Shown: positions 1-8,579, numbered from the stretch's first letter. The stretch is DNA of 64,000 nucleotides from Robertmurraya dakarensis (GCF_900156875.1 NZ_LT707409.1:1208961-1272960); one strand, 5' to 3'. Numbers and translations are program-made. Notes: generated by a model not told the origin, from the letters alone.

Positions 1-455
1 GGAACAAGGAGAAACGGTCTTCATGACGGCGATGAAAGCCATTTTTTCTTCTGGAACAAGGAGAAACGGTCTTCATGACGGCGTTGAAAACCATTTTCTC
101 TCCCTAAAAAAGAAAAACGGTCTTCATGACACCAATGAAAACCATTTTCTCTTCCGTAACAAGGAAAAACGGTCTTCACGCCGGGGATGAAAACCATTTT
201 CTCTTCCGGAACAAGGAGAAACGGTCTTCATGACAGCAATGAAAACCATCTTCTCTTTCGGAACAAGGAGAAACGGTCTTCATGACGGCGATGAAAACCA
301 TCTTCTCTTCCGGAACAAGGAGAAACGGTCTTCATGACGGCGATGAAAACCATTTTCTCTCCCTAAAAAGAGAAAAACGGTCTTCATGACAGCAATGAAA
401 GCCATTTTCTCTTCCGTAACAAGGAAAAACGGTCTTCATGGTGTAATGAAAGCAA
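1..455. repeat. Tandem array of 52-bp hairpin units (about 9 copies)
   Basis: The core AAACGGTCTTCA recurs at 12, 64, 115, 167, 219, 271, 323, 375 and 427, a period of 52 bp with one step of 51. Within a unit, AACGGTCTTCAT and ATGAAAACCATT are near-complementary around a 7-nt centre. The mismatches are C-A on the plus strand but G-U on the minus strand, so a long stem (about 17 of 19 pairs) forms only in minus-strand RNA. Units 2-4 and 7-9 share the same variants (CCCTAAAAA, CCGTAACAAGG), suggesting duplication of a five-unit block. The array may continue left of the window. Confidence 0.93.
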
Positions 456-502
456 TCTGGATAGATATACCTCCGCATGTCCGAAAGCATTCCCAATCAA
501 AC

Positions 503-531
503 AAAAAAGGAAGGGCGTTTACCCTTCCTTC
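503..531 (-). terminator. Intrinsic terminator of the XRE gene
   Basis: On the minus strand AAGGAAGGG and CCCTTCCTT form a 9-bp stem with a 6-nt loop, followed by TTTTTTG. The stem begins inside the last codons of the small regulator gene. Confidence 0.85.
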
Positions 532-737
532 ACATCCCAAACATATAGGTCTTCGATTTTACAATCTAATTCTTTTGAAATCGTCATGGCGTTATTTAAG
601 GTCATGACCTTCTTGCTTAAATACTCATTCAATTTGGATTCAGGGATCCCAGTGCTAGCTGCTAACACATCAAGCTTAGTGTTATTTTTTGATAATAGGG
701 TTTTTAAATTACTTCTTTTCGCTTTATAATTAGCCAA
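519..737 (-). CDS. Small XRE/Cro-type helix-turn-helix regulator
   Basis: This 72-residue protein is essentially one DNA-binding domain of the Cro/C1 (XRE) fold. LKTLLSKNNTKLDVLAASTG forms helices 1-2, and IPESKLNEYLSKKVMTLNNA looks like the recognition helix and its support. The C-terminal DCKIEDLYVW matches the usual end of such domains. There is no partner domain, so the regulator probably dimerises through the HTH itself. An intrinsic terminator overlaps the stop codon. No target can be named; the gene stands alone between the 52-bp array and the heme O synthase gene. Confidence 0.8.
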   Translation of the reverse strand: MANYKAKRSNLKTLLSKNNTKLDVLAASTGIPESKLNEYLSKKVMTLNNAMTISKELDCKIEDLYVWDVKEG

Positions 738-872
738 AGTGACACCTCGCTTTTAACCTACCTTAACATAGTTACCATTAAAAAGAAAGGATTCGGCCAG
801 TTTGCCCCTATTTCTAAATGATTATTTTCAATATTGTAACCATAAAAACCATACATTTTTCCTAACTAACAT

Positions 873-1805
873 CTACAAATCAAAAATAATCCCCATTAGC
901 GAATAAATAATCACAGTTGAGAATAACACGGTCATATGGAGCAGCGAAAAAATAAACAACGACTTTGCCCATTTCTCAGAGTCCATATTTTTATAGCCGT
1001 AAATCGATAGTACAAGCCAAGCGATACTTAAGATTAAAGCCACTAGCATCAATCCTACACTTAACGTTCCGAAAAGAAAACTGATCGCTATTAAGATGAT
1101 TAAATAAACATTCGTTTGTATGTATGTTCGCTTGATACCTTTTACCACCGGAAGCATTGGTACTCCCGCTGCTTCGTATTCCTTATGCTTACGAATGGCG
1201 ATGGCATAAAAGTGTGGCATTTGCCAAATGACGGACACGACAAAAAGTCCGATAATGGCGGGATGCGTGATATCGGGATACATGGCAGCCCAGCCAATCA
1301 GAGGCGGCATGGCTCCAGAAATACTGCCGATTTCGGTATTGTAGATCGTTTTTCTTTTACTCCACATCGTATAGGGAACTACATAAAAAAACAAACCTAA
1401 AAATCCTAATATTGCTGCAAGTGTCGTGGTCATTGCAAGTGCGCCAATACCAATAATCGTCATGAAAATCGCAATCCATAAGACCGTTTGCGGTTTGATT
1501 TCCCCTGTTACTGTCGGTCTAGTTTTTGTTCTCTCCATAATCGAGTCAATGTCTCGGTCATACAAATTATTGAAAGCACCGGCTGCCCCAATCACTAGGA
1601 TAGTACCAATCAAAGCAAGAAAAATTTCTGGAATCTTATCAAGTATATCAAGCTGATAGGTGTAAAGTGAAAGTGTTAATCCAGCAAACATGGTAATTAA
1701 GTTAGATTTAATGATTCCCGTCTTAATGGTGGCGGCTAAAATCTTTGGAAATGACTGTTTTGGTGCCATTATGGAAATTTCTTTGGAGCTGCTATCATGT
1801 CTCAT
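873..1805 (-). CDS. ctaB: Protoheme IX farnesyltransferase (heme O synthase)
   Basis: Membrane UbiA-family prenyltransferase that adds a farnesyl group to protoheme, giving heme O for terminal oxidases. The hallmark aspartate motifs are visible: NNLYDRDIDSIMERTKTRP near residues 75-95 and the later YAIAIRKHKEYEAAGVPMLP loop. About seven to nine hydrophobic segments follow. I chose ATG 1805 (310 residues), which has AAAAGGA about 12 nt upstream and matches the family's usual length. The frame stays open to 1901, but those residues are unlike the family. The gene stands alone, away from other cytochrome oxidase genes in this window. Confidence 0.93.
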   Translation of the reverse strand: MRHDSSSKEISIMAPKQSFPKILAATIKTGIIKSNLITMFAGLTLSLYTYQLDILDKIPEIFLALIGTILVIGAAGAFNNLYDRDIDSIMERTKTRPTVTGEIKPQTVLWIAIFMTIIGIGALAMTTTLAAILGFLGLFFYVVPYTMWSKRKTIYNTEIGSISGAMPPLIGWAAMYPDITHPAIIGLFVVSVIWQMPHFYAIAIRKHKEYEAAGVPMLPVVKGIKRTYIQTNVYLIILIAISFLFGTLSVGLMLVALILSIAWLVLSIYGYKNMDSEKWAKSLFIFSLLHMTVLFSTVIIYSLMGIIFDL

Positions 1806-1880
1806 ACGTTCAAATGTTCCTTTTCCCATTTTTAGTCTCATTGTACCATTAGTAGAGAAAGATTTCCTTAAACAAGAAAC

Positions 1881-1900
1881 TGTGTCAATTTTCTGACACA
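1881..1900. promoter_or_regulatory. Candidate operator palindrome upstream of ctaB
   Basis: TGTGTCA and TGACACA form 7-bp inverted arms around 6 nt, 76 bp before the chosen ctaB start. The minus strand also carries TTGACA inside it, so it could overlap a -35 element. I cannot assign it to a known regulator. Confidence 0.4.
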
Positions 1901-1928
1901 ATTACTGGAGACAAAGCAGCTCCCGACT

Positions 1929-1966
1929 AAAAATAATGAGCATGAAATCAACAGATTTCATGCTCT
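1929..1966 (-). terminator. Terminator after the aldehyde dehydrogenase gene
   Basis: GAGCATGAAATC and its exact complement form a 12-bp stem with a 4-nt loop. On the minus strand it is followed by ATTATTTTTAG. It lies just after the aldehyde dehydrogenase stop codon. Confidence 0.85.
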
Positions 1967-1978
1967 TATCATCAATCA

Positions 1979-3409
1979 CTATTTCTTTTTCACCATAATG
2001 GTTTTTGTATTCGTGTATTCGGCAACCCCTTCAAGTGAGTTCTCTACACCGATACCTGATTGCTTGTGTCCGCCAAATGGCAGATTTGGTGCAAGTACTT
2101 GGAATTCGTTAATCCAAACAGTTCCTGTTTCTAACTGCTCTGCAATCGATTGGGCAAGATTCAAGTCTTTCCCCCAAACAGATCCGGCTAAACCGTATTC
2201 CGTGTTGTTTGCGCGTTGTATTACGTCATTATAATCACTGTATTTGATTACTGGCAGGACAGGACCGAAGGCTTCTTCCTTTACCACTCTTGAATCCTCC
2301 GGCGGATTATCGATGATGGTAATCGGAATGAAATAACCTGGCTTATCTTCGACATTTCCTCCACATGCAATCTTAACACCTGACTTTTTCGCATCCTCAA
2401 TTAATTCCTTGACTCTTTCATACTGCATTTTATTTTGAACTGGCCCAATTAAAGTTGCTTTATCCATCCCATCGCCAACAGGAATATTTTTCGCATATTG
2501 GACAAGAGCTTCTAAAAATTGGTCATAGATTTTCTCATGCACATACAAACGTTTTGTAGCTATACATACCTGCGCCGTATTTGAAAAACAAGACCAGAAT
2601 AATGGTTCAACAACTTCTTGTGGATTCGCATCCTCCAATACAATCGCAGCATCATTTCCACCTAATTCTAGCGTCACCCGCTTTAAATTAGCTGCAGCAC
2701 TTTGCATCACTTTTTTACCAGTTGCAGTTGAGCCTGTGAAGCTGATTTTGTTGATTTCAGGGTGGGCAGTAATCCATGGACCCAGCTCATCTTCACCGGT
2801 TAAGACATTAAATACTCCCGGCGGGAAGATATCGCGGGCGATTTCACCCATGATTAACGTAGTTAAAGGTGTATAGGGAGAAGGTTTTACGATAATCGTA
2901 TTCCCTGTTAATAAAGCAGGAGCAATTTTCCAAATGGCTAACAAAGCAGGGAAATTCCAGGGAACGATTAACCCAGCTACGCCGACTGGTGTACGATATT
3001 TGACAATTTTGTGAGCATCCGTATCCTCTAGCACTTCAGGCGCCAGACGAAATTTAGCCATTTCTTTACACCAGTTAGCGGCTGCATCAATTTCAGTGTA
3101 AGACCCAAAAGGCGCACTAATTGGTCTTCCCATTTCCAAGGTGAATAGCTTCGCTAATTCCTCTCTTCTGCTGGCAATTCCATCAGCAAACGCCTCAATT
3201 TTTGCAGCTCTTTCTTCAACTGAAAGCTTTGACCAGCTTTTAAAAGCTGATTTTGCAGCTGCCACCGCTTCATTTAAATGTTCTTGCGTGGCCACGGGAA
3301 CTCTTGCAACCTCTGTTTCATTTGCGGGATTGAGAACGGACAGTAACTTATCCGTTTTAATGGCTTGACCATTAATGGTCATCGAGAATTCTCTTGTAAT
3401 AGTTTGCAT
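1979..3409 (-). CDS. NAD(P)-dependent aldehyde dehydrogenase
   Basis: Soluble 476-residue member of the aldehyde dehydrogenase superfamily, oxidising an aldehyde to the acid. Visible landmarks are PWNFPALLAIWKIAPALLTG (cofactor-binding region), FTGSTATGKKVMQSAA, the general-base segment VTLELGGNDAAIV, the catalytic cysteine in NTAQVCIATKR, and EEAFGPVLPV near the C-terminus. The start is fixed by AGGAGGA six nt before ATG 3409. It lies 178 bp downstream of the alcohol dehydrogenase gene on the same strand, which suggests alcohol to aldehyde to acid oxidation as one pathway. The substrate cannot be read from sequence. Confidence 0.92.
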   Translation of the reverse strand: MQTITREFSMTINGQAIKTDKLLSVLNPANETEVARVPVATQEHLNEAVAAAKSAFKSWSKLSVEERAAKIEAFADGIASRREELAKLFTLEMGRPISAPFGSYTEIDAAANWCKEMAKFRLAPEVLEDTDAHKIVKYRTPVGVAGLIVPWNFPALLAIWKIAPALLTGNTIIVKPSPYTPLTTLIMGEIARDIFPPGVFNVLTGEDELGPWITAHPEINKISFTGSTATGKKVMQSAAANLKRVTLELGGNDAAIVLEDANPQEVVEPLFWSCFSNTAQVCIATKRLYVHEKIYDQFLEALVQYAKNIPVGDGMDKATLIGPVQNKMQYERVKELIEDAKKSGVKIACGGNVEDKPGYFIPITIIDNPPEDSRVVKEEAFGPVLPVIKYSDYNDVIQRANNTEYGLAGSVWGKDLNLAQSIAEQLETGTVWINEFQVLAPNLPFGGHKQSGIGVENSLEGVAEYTNTKTIMVKKK

Positions 3410-3586
3410 GTGTTCCTCCTAATATTTTACTAGAAAAAATCCAATCGGGTTAATGCAAGGGCAGGTTGTACATTCGACAATTGCAAGGGAGGTGTAATAT
3501 GAAAGTTAGATGTATCAGTAACCCGATTGATTAAAAGTGAAGGTAATGTAAGTAAGTATTTTAAATACTATAACTGCGGAGTATGT

Positions 3587-4639
3587 TTATTTAAATTTTG
3601 TGATGATATTGAATCCGTTTGTTCTAAAATTAGACATGTCATTATAGACATCCGTAACTTGTTCTAAAGAGATTTCTCTCTCTACAAGTGATTTTGGATT
3701 TAATCTTCCTTGTCCAATTAATGTTAAAAGTCCATCGTATTCTGTAACAGGATTTCCTAGGCTTCCGACAATTTCCAATTCCATTACCGTAACCATATCA
3801 ATTGGAATGTCAACCACACCTGCTTCAGCTGCAGATGTCAAACCAATTTGAACGTGGCGGCCGCCTTTTCTTAAGGATGTGATAGAGTTTAAAATTGTTT
3901 CTTTAATCCCTAGTGCATCAATGGAAGCATGTGCTCCACCTCTTGTAATTTCTTTAACCGCTTCTCCAACATTTTCATTACGTGCGTTAACAGTTGCTAC
4001 AGCTCCTTCTCTACGAGCCATTTCCAATTTTGTATCATCAACGTCAACAGCAATAACTTGTGCACCTACAGCAGCTCCAACTTGAACAGCTGATAGACCA
4101 ACACCGCCTGTACCGTTAACTACTAGCCAATTACCAGCCTTCAGGTTAGCACGAGCAACTCCGTGGAATCCAGTCATATAGCGGCATCCGATTGCTGCAG
4201 CTGTAACAAAATCTACTTCTTCTGGAAGGCGAACTAGGTTAAAATCACCATTTGGCACTTTCATATATTCAGCATATGCACCATCTTTTACGACTCCAAA
4301 TGTCTGTGAATGATCACAACGGTTTGATTGACCACTTAAGCAGTATGAACAATGTGAACAAGACTCATGGAAAGGTGTCGTTACACGATCACCACGTTTG
4401 AAGTTTTTAACGGCCGAACCTACTTCCTCGACGACTCCACCCATCTCATGACCAGGAATTAACGGCAGTTGAGGTGTTAACCCTAACCACGCAAGATCTC
4501 CCTGCCACACATGCCAGTCACTACGGCATACTCCACTTGCTTCAACCTTTACAATAACATCATGTGGTCCCGGTGTTGGATCTGGTACATTTCCTACTCT
4601 TAAAGGCTTTTTAATTTCAATTACTTGAGCTGCTCTCAT
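3587..4639 (-). CDS. Zinc-dependent alcohol dehydrogenase
   Basis: Medium-chain dehydrogenase/reductase of 350 residues. The catalytic zinc ligands sit in GVCRSDWHVW and LIPGHEMGGVV. The structural zinc loop CSHCSYCLSGQSNRC carries four cysteines. The NAD(P) Rossmann motif is VNGTGGVGLSAVQVGAAVGA, with VIAVDVDD ending the second strand. A long leader with its own promoter precedes it, and the aldehyde dehydrogenase follows. ATG 4639 is preceded by AGGGGGAATTGTAAA, a good ribosome binding site. Family members act on primary, secondary or aromatic alcohols; the exact substrate is unknown. Confidence 0.92.
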   Translation of the reverse strand: MRAAQVIEIKKPLRVGNVPDPTPGPHDVIVKVEASGVCRSDWHVWQGDLAWLGLTPQLPLIPGHEMGGVVEEVGSAVKNFKRGDRVTTPFHESCSHCSYCLSGQSNRCDHSQTFGVVKDGAYAEYMKVPNGDFNLVRLPEEVDFVTAAAIGCRYMTGFHGVARANLKAGNWLVVNGTGGVGLSAVQVGAAVGAQVIAVDVDDTKLEMARREGAVATVNARNENVGEAVKEITRGGAHASIDALGIKETILNSITSLRKGGRHVQIGLTSAAEAGVVDIPIDMVTVMELEIVGSLGNPVTEYDGLLTLIGQGRLNPKSLVEREISLEQVTDVYNDMSNFRTNGFNIITKFK

Positions 4640-4840
4640 TTTACAATTCCCCCTAATAATAGATTTGTCTGTCTATTCTAGATGTGCCTCCTAAACCATA
4701 TACATCTTTACTCTAAACTAGAACTCTTATTTTACGAGAACTACTAGAAATGTCCTCTAAACAACCGCTAGAGGGCATCACCTCCTTCAAAAAGAAAACC
4801 ACCGAAGTAAGCGGTTTCAAACAATGCATGGAAATAATAT
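4640..4840 (-). promoter_or_regulatory. Leader of the alcohol dehydrogenase operon with attenuator-like hairpins
   Basis: About 20 nt after the predicted transcription start, the minus strand has GAAACCGCttacttcGGTGGTTTTC followed by CTTTTTG, a terminator-like hairpin (4788-4818). A second copy of the right arm, AGCGGTT (4762-4769), lies just downstream and can pair perfectly with AACCGCT of the terminator's left arm. The two foldings exclude each other, as in transcription attenuators. No known riboswitch consensus was recognised. Confidence 0.5.
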
Positions 4841-4846
4841 ACAACT

Positions 4847-4876
4847 ATTATATTTCGTTCCCAATGGGCTTGTCAA
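4847..4876 (-). promoter_or_regulatory. SigA-type promoter of the alcohol/aldehyde dehydrogenase genes
   Basis: On the minus strand TTGACA (4876-4871) and TATAAT (4852-4847) are separated by 18 nt, both perfect consensus hexamers. Transcription should start near 4840, giving a leader of about 200 nt. Confidence 0.8.
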
Positions 4877-4925
4877 TTAAATTCACTTAATTTTCTAATA
4901 AATCAGAATAGAGTGTAAATATAAC

Positions 4926-4953
4926 AAAAAGGACATCAGTACGATGTCCTTTC
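4926..4953 (-). terminator. Terminator after the YczE-like gene
   Basis: AAAGGACATC and GATGTCCTTT pair as a 10-bp stem with a 5-nt loop. TTTTTGTTAT follows on the minus strand. Confidence 0.85.
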
Positions 4954-4983
4954 GAAGATTACTATTTATTATCATTATATACT

Positions 4984-5628
4984 TTAGCTGTTTTTACGAA
5001 GAGATTCTTCTACTGATATGTAAGTTGTTGATTGATGGTTAAGGATGCTTCTTATTTTTCCATTAGTAAATTGGACAATTTTCCCTAAAAATAACGCAAC
5101 CATCATAGTTCCAAGTCCAACCGGTCCACCGAGTAGAAACCCCAATAAGGCCGCAGTGAATTCAATTAGCAGTCGAGATCCCCCTAACGTCCAGCCGAAA
5201 CGATGATGCAAGGCTACCATCAATCCATCGATAGGAGTTTTCGGGAATTTTGCTTCCAAATAGAGACCGATCCCAGTCCCAATTAACAATATCCCAAGCA
5301 TAAAACTACTCCATTGTGTCAACATGGAATAGGTTAAGTCGATATGTCGAATAACAAGGTAGATCCACGCATCTAGGAAAAAGCTTCGTATAATGATCGC
5401 GATTACTGCTCCATATTGGAGTCTTTCTTTCTCAATCAAGGCAATCAACAAAACGACCAGTCCCTGCGAAATGATAGACCACATTCCAATCGTTAGTCCG
5501 AGCTGCTTATGTAAGCCGGCTGCAACCGCGTCCCAAGGTCCCGCTCCGACTGAAGAAAACACGACCAACGCGATTCCTAAGGAGGTTACAGACATGCCAA
5601 TTAAGTAGATTGCTATTCGTTTTGCCAT
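4984..5628 (-). CDS. YczE/YitT-type integral membrane protein
   Basis: A 214-residue protein with about five to six membrane segments and the family signatures SSVGAGPWDAVAAGL (first loop) and FPKTPIDGLMVALH. These match the YczE/YyaS group of Bacillus membrane proteins. YczE of B. subtilis has been linked to lipopeptide production, but the biochemical role of the group is unknown. The charged tail after the last helix (NHQSTTYISVEESLRKNS) is cytoplasmic if the usual topology holds. The start has only a weak GGTG site. It is a single-gene unit with its own terminator. Confidence 0.8.
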   Translation of the reverse strand: MAKRIAIYLIGMSVTSLGIALVVFSSVGAGPWDAVAAGLHKQLGLTIGMWSIISQGLVVLLIALIEKERLQYGAVIAIIIRSFFLDAWIYLVIRHIDLTYSMLTQWSSFMLGILLIGTGIGLYLEAKFPKTPIDGLMVALHHRFGWTLGGSRLLIEFTAALLGFLLGGPVGLGTMMVALFLGKIVQFTNGKIRSILNHQSTTYISVEESLRKNS

Positions 5629-5721
5629 CTGTACACCCGCTTCATCTGTTCTTAATAAGTATAATTTAGTTTATCAGATGCTTCCGTTTCTGAGAAGAAA
5701 ATCCTTTCGTTTCCTATCCAA

Positions 5722-5764
5722 ACAAAAAAGCCCTAGTACCATTTGATTCAATGAACTAGGACTC
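5722..5764 (-). terminator. Terminator of the 48-residue protein gene
   Basis: On the minus strand AG-CCTAGT pairs with ACTAGG-CT across a loop of about 17 nt, followed by TTTTTTG. It lies 16 bp after the stop of the small gene at 5780. Confidence 0.6.
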
Positions 5765-5779
5765 TACCGCTATAAAATC

Positions 5780-5926
5780 TCATTTCTTCTTACCCCTTCT
5801 CATCCTTTTGTCGTTGACGTAATCGCTGCCTTTAAGATTACTAGAAGAGAATAGATAAGCTAGATAAGAACTTAATTTAAATGAATGATCATCAGCAAAT
5901 TGCGCAAACAGAATCTTAGTTTCCAT
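5780..5926 (-). CDS. Small protein of 48 residues, unknown function
   Basis: An open frame starting at ATG 5926, behind the strong site AGGAGAGAG at a proper distance and followed by a terminator. The translation begins METKILFAQFADDHSF and ends in a very basic tail, KRMRRGKKK. There is no membrane segment and no family I recognise. Translation signals at both ends and codon use like the neighbours argue that it is real. It may be cotranscribed with the next small gene upstream (5963-6145). Confidence 0.6.
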   Translation of the reverse strand: METKILFAQFADDHSFKLSSYLAYLFSSSNLKGSDYVNDKRMRRGKKK

Positions 5927-5962
5927 TGTCTTCTCTCTCCTTTTTTTGTTTATGATAAAGTT

Positions 5963-6145
5963 TTACATATGACCATTTATTCTAACATCTTCATTTCTTC
6001 GAGAAACGGGATAATATTTACGTTTTGTCGAGTTTTCATGCTGTCCTGATTTTTTCAACCATAATGTAGTGAACAGCACAGAAGCTGCACTTAGGCCATA
6101 GATACTCATTCTTTTCATTTTCTTTGTTTTGCCTCTCCTTGACAT
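5963..6145 (-). CDS. Small basic protein with one membrane segment
   Basis: About 60 residues: a basic N-terminus (MSRRGKTKKMKRMS), one hydrophobic stretch (IYGLSAASVLFTTLWL) and a charged tail. It could be a single-span membrane protein or carry an uncleaved signal anchor. AGGAG lies nine nt before ATG 6145; two earlier ATG codons (6154, 6151) sit too close to it. No family recognised. It is followed 36 bp later by another small gene on the same strand. Confidence 0.55.
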   Translation of the reverse strand: MSRRGKTKKMKRMSIYGLSAASVLFTTLWLKKSGQHENSTKRKYYPVSRRNEDVRINGHM

Positions 6146-6453
6146 TTTCATCATCTCCTCTTTGTATCCTTATTTTACAAGTATACGAAAATACTGACCT
6201 CTTACCTGTAAGATTTTATAACAATGTTTTTCAACATCTATAATGCTCCCAGTAATCCTTTCCCTATTTAAAGAATACCGGAAATTTTATAATAAAACGT
6301 TAGATTTACATAAATTTTACCAATAGTTAATATTATTGCGGTAAATTAATATCGATAGGATATTTCTACTAAGTTATGCAGTAATTCTTTATTCCTAGAA
6401 AAAATGTTCCGAAAGTGGTTTTGATTTAAACTGTAGAATCCGGGGTGACTGTT
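6146..6453. other. Intergenic region between divergent genes
   Basis: AT-rich spacer between the small membrane protein (leftward) and the GGDEF remnant (rightward). It should hold promoters for both. I see no convincing paired -35/-10 set, repeat or RNA structure. Confidence 0.4.
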
Positions 6454-7419
6454 ATGCATTTAGTGATAGGAGATATTGCAGAAAGAGGGATTACGGTAAC
6501 TCCTTCCGTCAAATGTGAGGAGGTTTATTCCATTTTTATCAATGATTCATCTTTGGAAGGAATAGTTGTCCTTCAAAGAACAACCTTTGGGGCTAGTGAT
6601 GAGAACGCTTTTTTTTCAAAAACTGTCCACTAAGTATGGCTTCGACCTTTTTATGAAAAGGACCATCGATCTTGTCATGGACCAGGAGTTCTTAGTAGTT
6701 GATTACCATATACCTCTTACCGACGTAAGCAGTCTTGCCATGAATCGAAAACAAGGAAATCTTTATGACTTAGTACTTGTTACTAAGTACGGTCAATTCT
6801 ACGGAATCGTTAGTATTCGTGAATTGATTATCAAGCTATCAGAAATACAAATTAGCATTGCTCGATATGCCAATCCTTGAGCGGTCTGCCCGGCAACTTT
6901 CTTATCGAAAAAACATTGATGAAGATACTATCTTCTAAGAAGTATACCATTCTGTATTTAGATTTGGATTCCTTCAAGTCATTTAACGATACCTATGGAT
7001 TTAGAGAGGGTGATGCGTTAATTAAAGAAACGGCGCAAATTATTAGTGATGTGATCATGACGAACGATAATGATCCATCCTTTGTAGGGCATATTGGCGG
7101 TGATGATTTTATCGCCGTTCTCCCGCATCATCGTTATGAAGAACTATGCAATTCAATCATTAACCGCTTTGAACAGGCGAAGCTGCGATTCTATTCAGAA
7201 GTTGACCTACAAAATGGATATGTAAAAAGTACTAATAGAGTTGGAGTGTTAGAAAACGTTCCTTTGGTTTCAATTTCCATTGCTGTCATCACAAATAAAC
7301 GATTTTCTTACGAAACGGTAGAGGAGTTAAGCAAAGCTGCTGCTATGGTAAAGCAGAAATGCAAAGCTATCACGAAAAGTGTTTGCATCTGCATTGAGGA
7401 CCCATCTGAAATAAGATAA
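6454..7419 (+). pseudogene. GGDEF-domain (diguanylate cyclase-like) gene with two frameshifts
   Basis: Three overlapping frames make one protein of about 320 residues: an N-terminal region starting MHLVIGDIAERGITVTPSVK, a CBS-like middle (EQPLGLVMRTLFFQKLSTKY to SIARYANP), then a GGDEF domain (LSGLPGNFLIEKTL, YLDLDSFKSFNDTYGFREGD, HIGGDDFIAVLP). The frame shifts by +1 near 6566-6575 and back by -1 at 6876-6880, where one T seems lost before TTGAGC. The net shift is zero. The catalytic motif reads GGDDF rather than GGDEF. Either the gene is decaying or the assembly has two errors. ATG 6454 has a GGGGTGA site. The gene faces an EAL gene, the opposing activity. Confidence 0.8.
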
Positions 7420-7420
7420 C

Positions 7421-7457
7421 AAAAAATGAGCTGGAAAAGTTTCCAAGCTCATTTTTA
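7421..7457. terminator. Bidirectional terminator between the GGDEF and EAL genes
   Basis: AAAAATGAGCT and AGCTCATTTTT pair around an inner GGAAA/TTTCC. Both strands end in a T-run, so it can serve both convergent genes. Confidence 0.8.
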
Positions 7458-7464
7458 CTGCATT

Positions 7465-8334
7465 TTATGCAAGCACATTAGATAATTGGTGATTTACCAT
7501 GGGCACTTGCCCGTTGCATAACTCTTCCTTTGGTTTTCCTAGTGCATAACCCTGACCTAAATGTACGCCTAAAGTTCTTAAAAAGTTTAACTCCGAAGTC
7601 GTTTCAATTCCTTCCGCGATCACCTTTGTTTCTGACTGTGAGGCAAATCCCAAAAGAAGTTCAACTAGGTACTGTTTTTCCGGATGTTCACAAATGTTTC
7701 GTATGAGTGATTTATCAATCTTCATAAACTCAGGCTTTAAATATAAAAGAGTCTGCAAACTGTTATAACCCGTACCTGCGTCATCGACCGCAATTCTAAA
7801 TCCTTGCTGCCGATAATGTTCAATAATTTTTTCAAACTGATGATAGTTCATTACCGCCTCTTTTTCCGTAAGCTCGAGAACAATTTGCTTTGGTGAAAGG
7901 TGATGCTTTGCCAGCAATTCTAACGTAATCCCTCGTTGGTAATGAGGGTCTGCGAGTACTTGAGGCTGTATATTTAGGAAGATTAATTGCTCACTTCGTT
8001 TTTGTGTATTCTTGATTTGTTTTGCGTATCTTTCCAGCGCTAAGTTGCGGATAAACCTATCCACCATAAAGACTTCATTGCTTCTCCCTACATACTCATA
8101 AAATTTATCGGTCGTAGGAAAAAGAAGTGTTTTTACCGGACGATTTAATATTTCGAAACCAAAGGTCTTCCCTTCTTCAAGTGACACAATTGGCTGAAAG
8201 AAAGTATTGATTTTTTCAGAAGCCATCAGCCTCTTTACTTCCTTGCATTTATTGAATTCTTGAAAAAGAGCCTTCCGATGATGATTTAAATATTTTAGAA
8301 AATGGATATATTTCATGATTCTGCTGCTTTCCAT
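7465..8334 (-). CDS. EAL-domain protein, probable cyclic-di-GMP phosphodiesterase
   Basis: A 289-residue cytoplasmic protein that is almost entirely one EAL domain, which hydrolyses cyclic di-GMP to pGpG. Family motifs in order: FFQPIVSLEEG, the name motif as FEILNRP (E-I-L instead of E-A-L), FLNIQPQVLADP, VLELTEKEAV, the metal site AVDDAGTGYNSLQ, FMKIDKSLI, VIAEGIET and QGYALGKP. The metal and base residues are all present, so activity is plausible. About 40 residues precede the domain. ATG 8334 has a GGTGG site. It converges with the damaged GGDEF gene, and a shared terminator lies between them. Confidence 0.88.
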   Translation of the reverse strand: MESSRIMKYIHFLKYLNHHRKALFQEFNKCKEVKRLMASEKINTFFQPIVSLEEGKTFGFEILNRPVKTLLFPTTDKFYEYVGRSNEVFMVDRFIRNLALERYAKQIKNTQKRSEQLIFLNIQPQVLADPHYQRGITLELLAKHHLSPKQIVLELTEKEAVMNYHQFEKIIEHYRQQGFRIAVDDAGTGYNSLQTLLYLKPEFMKIDKSLIRNICEHPEKQYLVELLLGFASQSETKVIAEGIETTSELNFLRTLGVHLGQGYALGKPKEELCNGQVPMVNHQLSNVLA

Positions 8335-8579
8335 AAAGCCACCCTTTGTTGTATGTCTATTAGCTTAGTTATATTATAATTTTGAAATACTGTCCCTTTA
8401 ATAATTCTTCGTAAATTTTATGTAAAGATTACATACTGTGGGAATATAAGGAAAAGATCTGCCTGAATGCAAAAAATCTATCAACGCTCCAACAGAAAAA
8501 GCCTATCTCACGCAAGATAAATATAGTACTATGAAGGATGTACTAGAGTAAAAACTGGCTTATGGAAGGAAGTACCAAA

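Noticed and set aside
1-455. CRISPR array
   Set aside because: The whole 52-bp unit is repeated, with no unique spacers of constant length and no cas genes nearby.
386-607. Open frame of 73 codons in the first repeat array
   Set aside because: It is a translation of the 52-bp repeat (MKAIF...NGLH) running into antisense of the XRE gene. It has no ribosome binding site.
1116-1896. Plus-strand open frames inside ctaB
   Set aside because: They are antisense to a well-supported family gene.
4716-4778. 20-codon leader peptide in the alcohol dehydrogenase leader
   Set aside because: ATG 4778 follows AAGGAGG by only 2 nt, too close, and the codons show no regulatory pattern. The hairpin competition explains the leader better.
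6876-6880. TGA in the GGDEF gene as a possible third selenocysteine codon
   Set aside because: The frame after this TGA does not continue the protein. The conserved LSGLPGN follows only after a 1-nt shift, so this is a frameshift.
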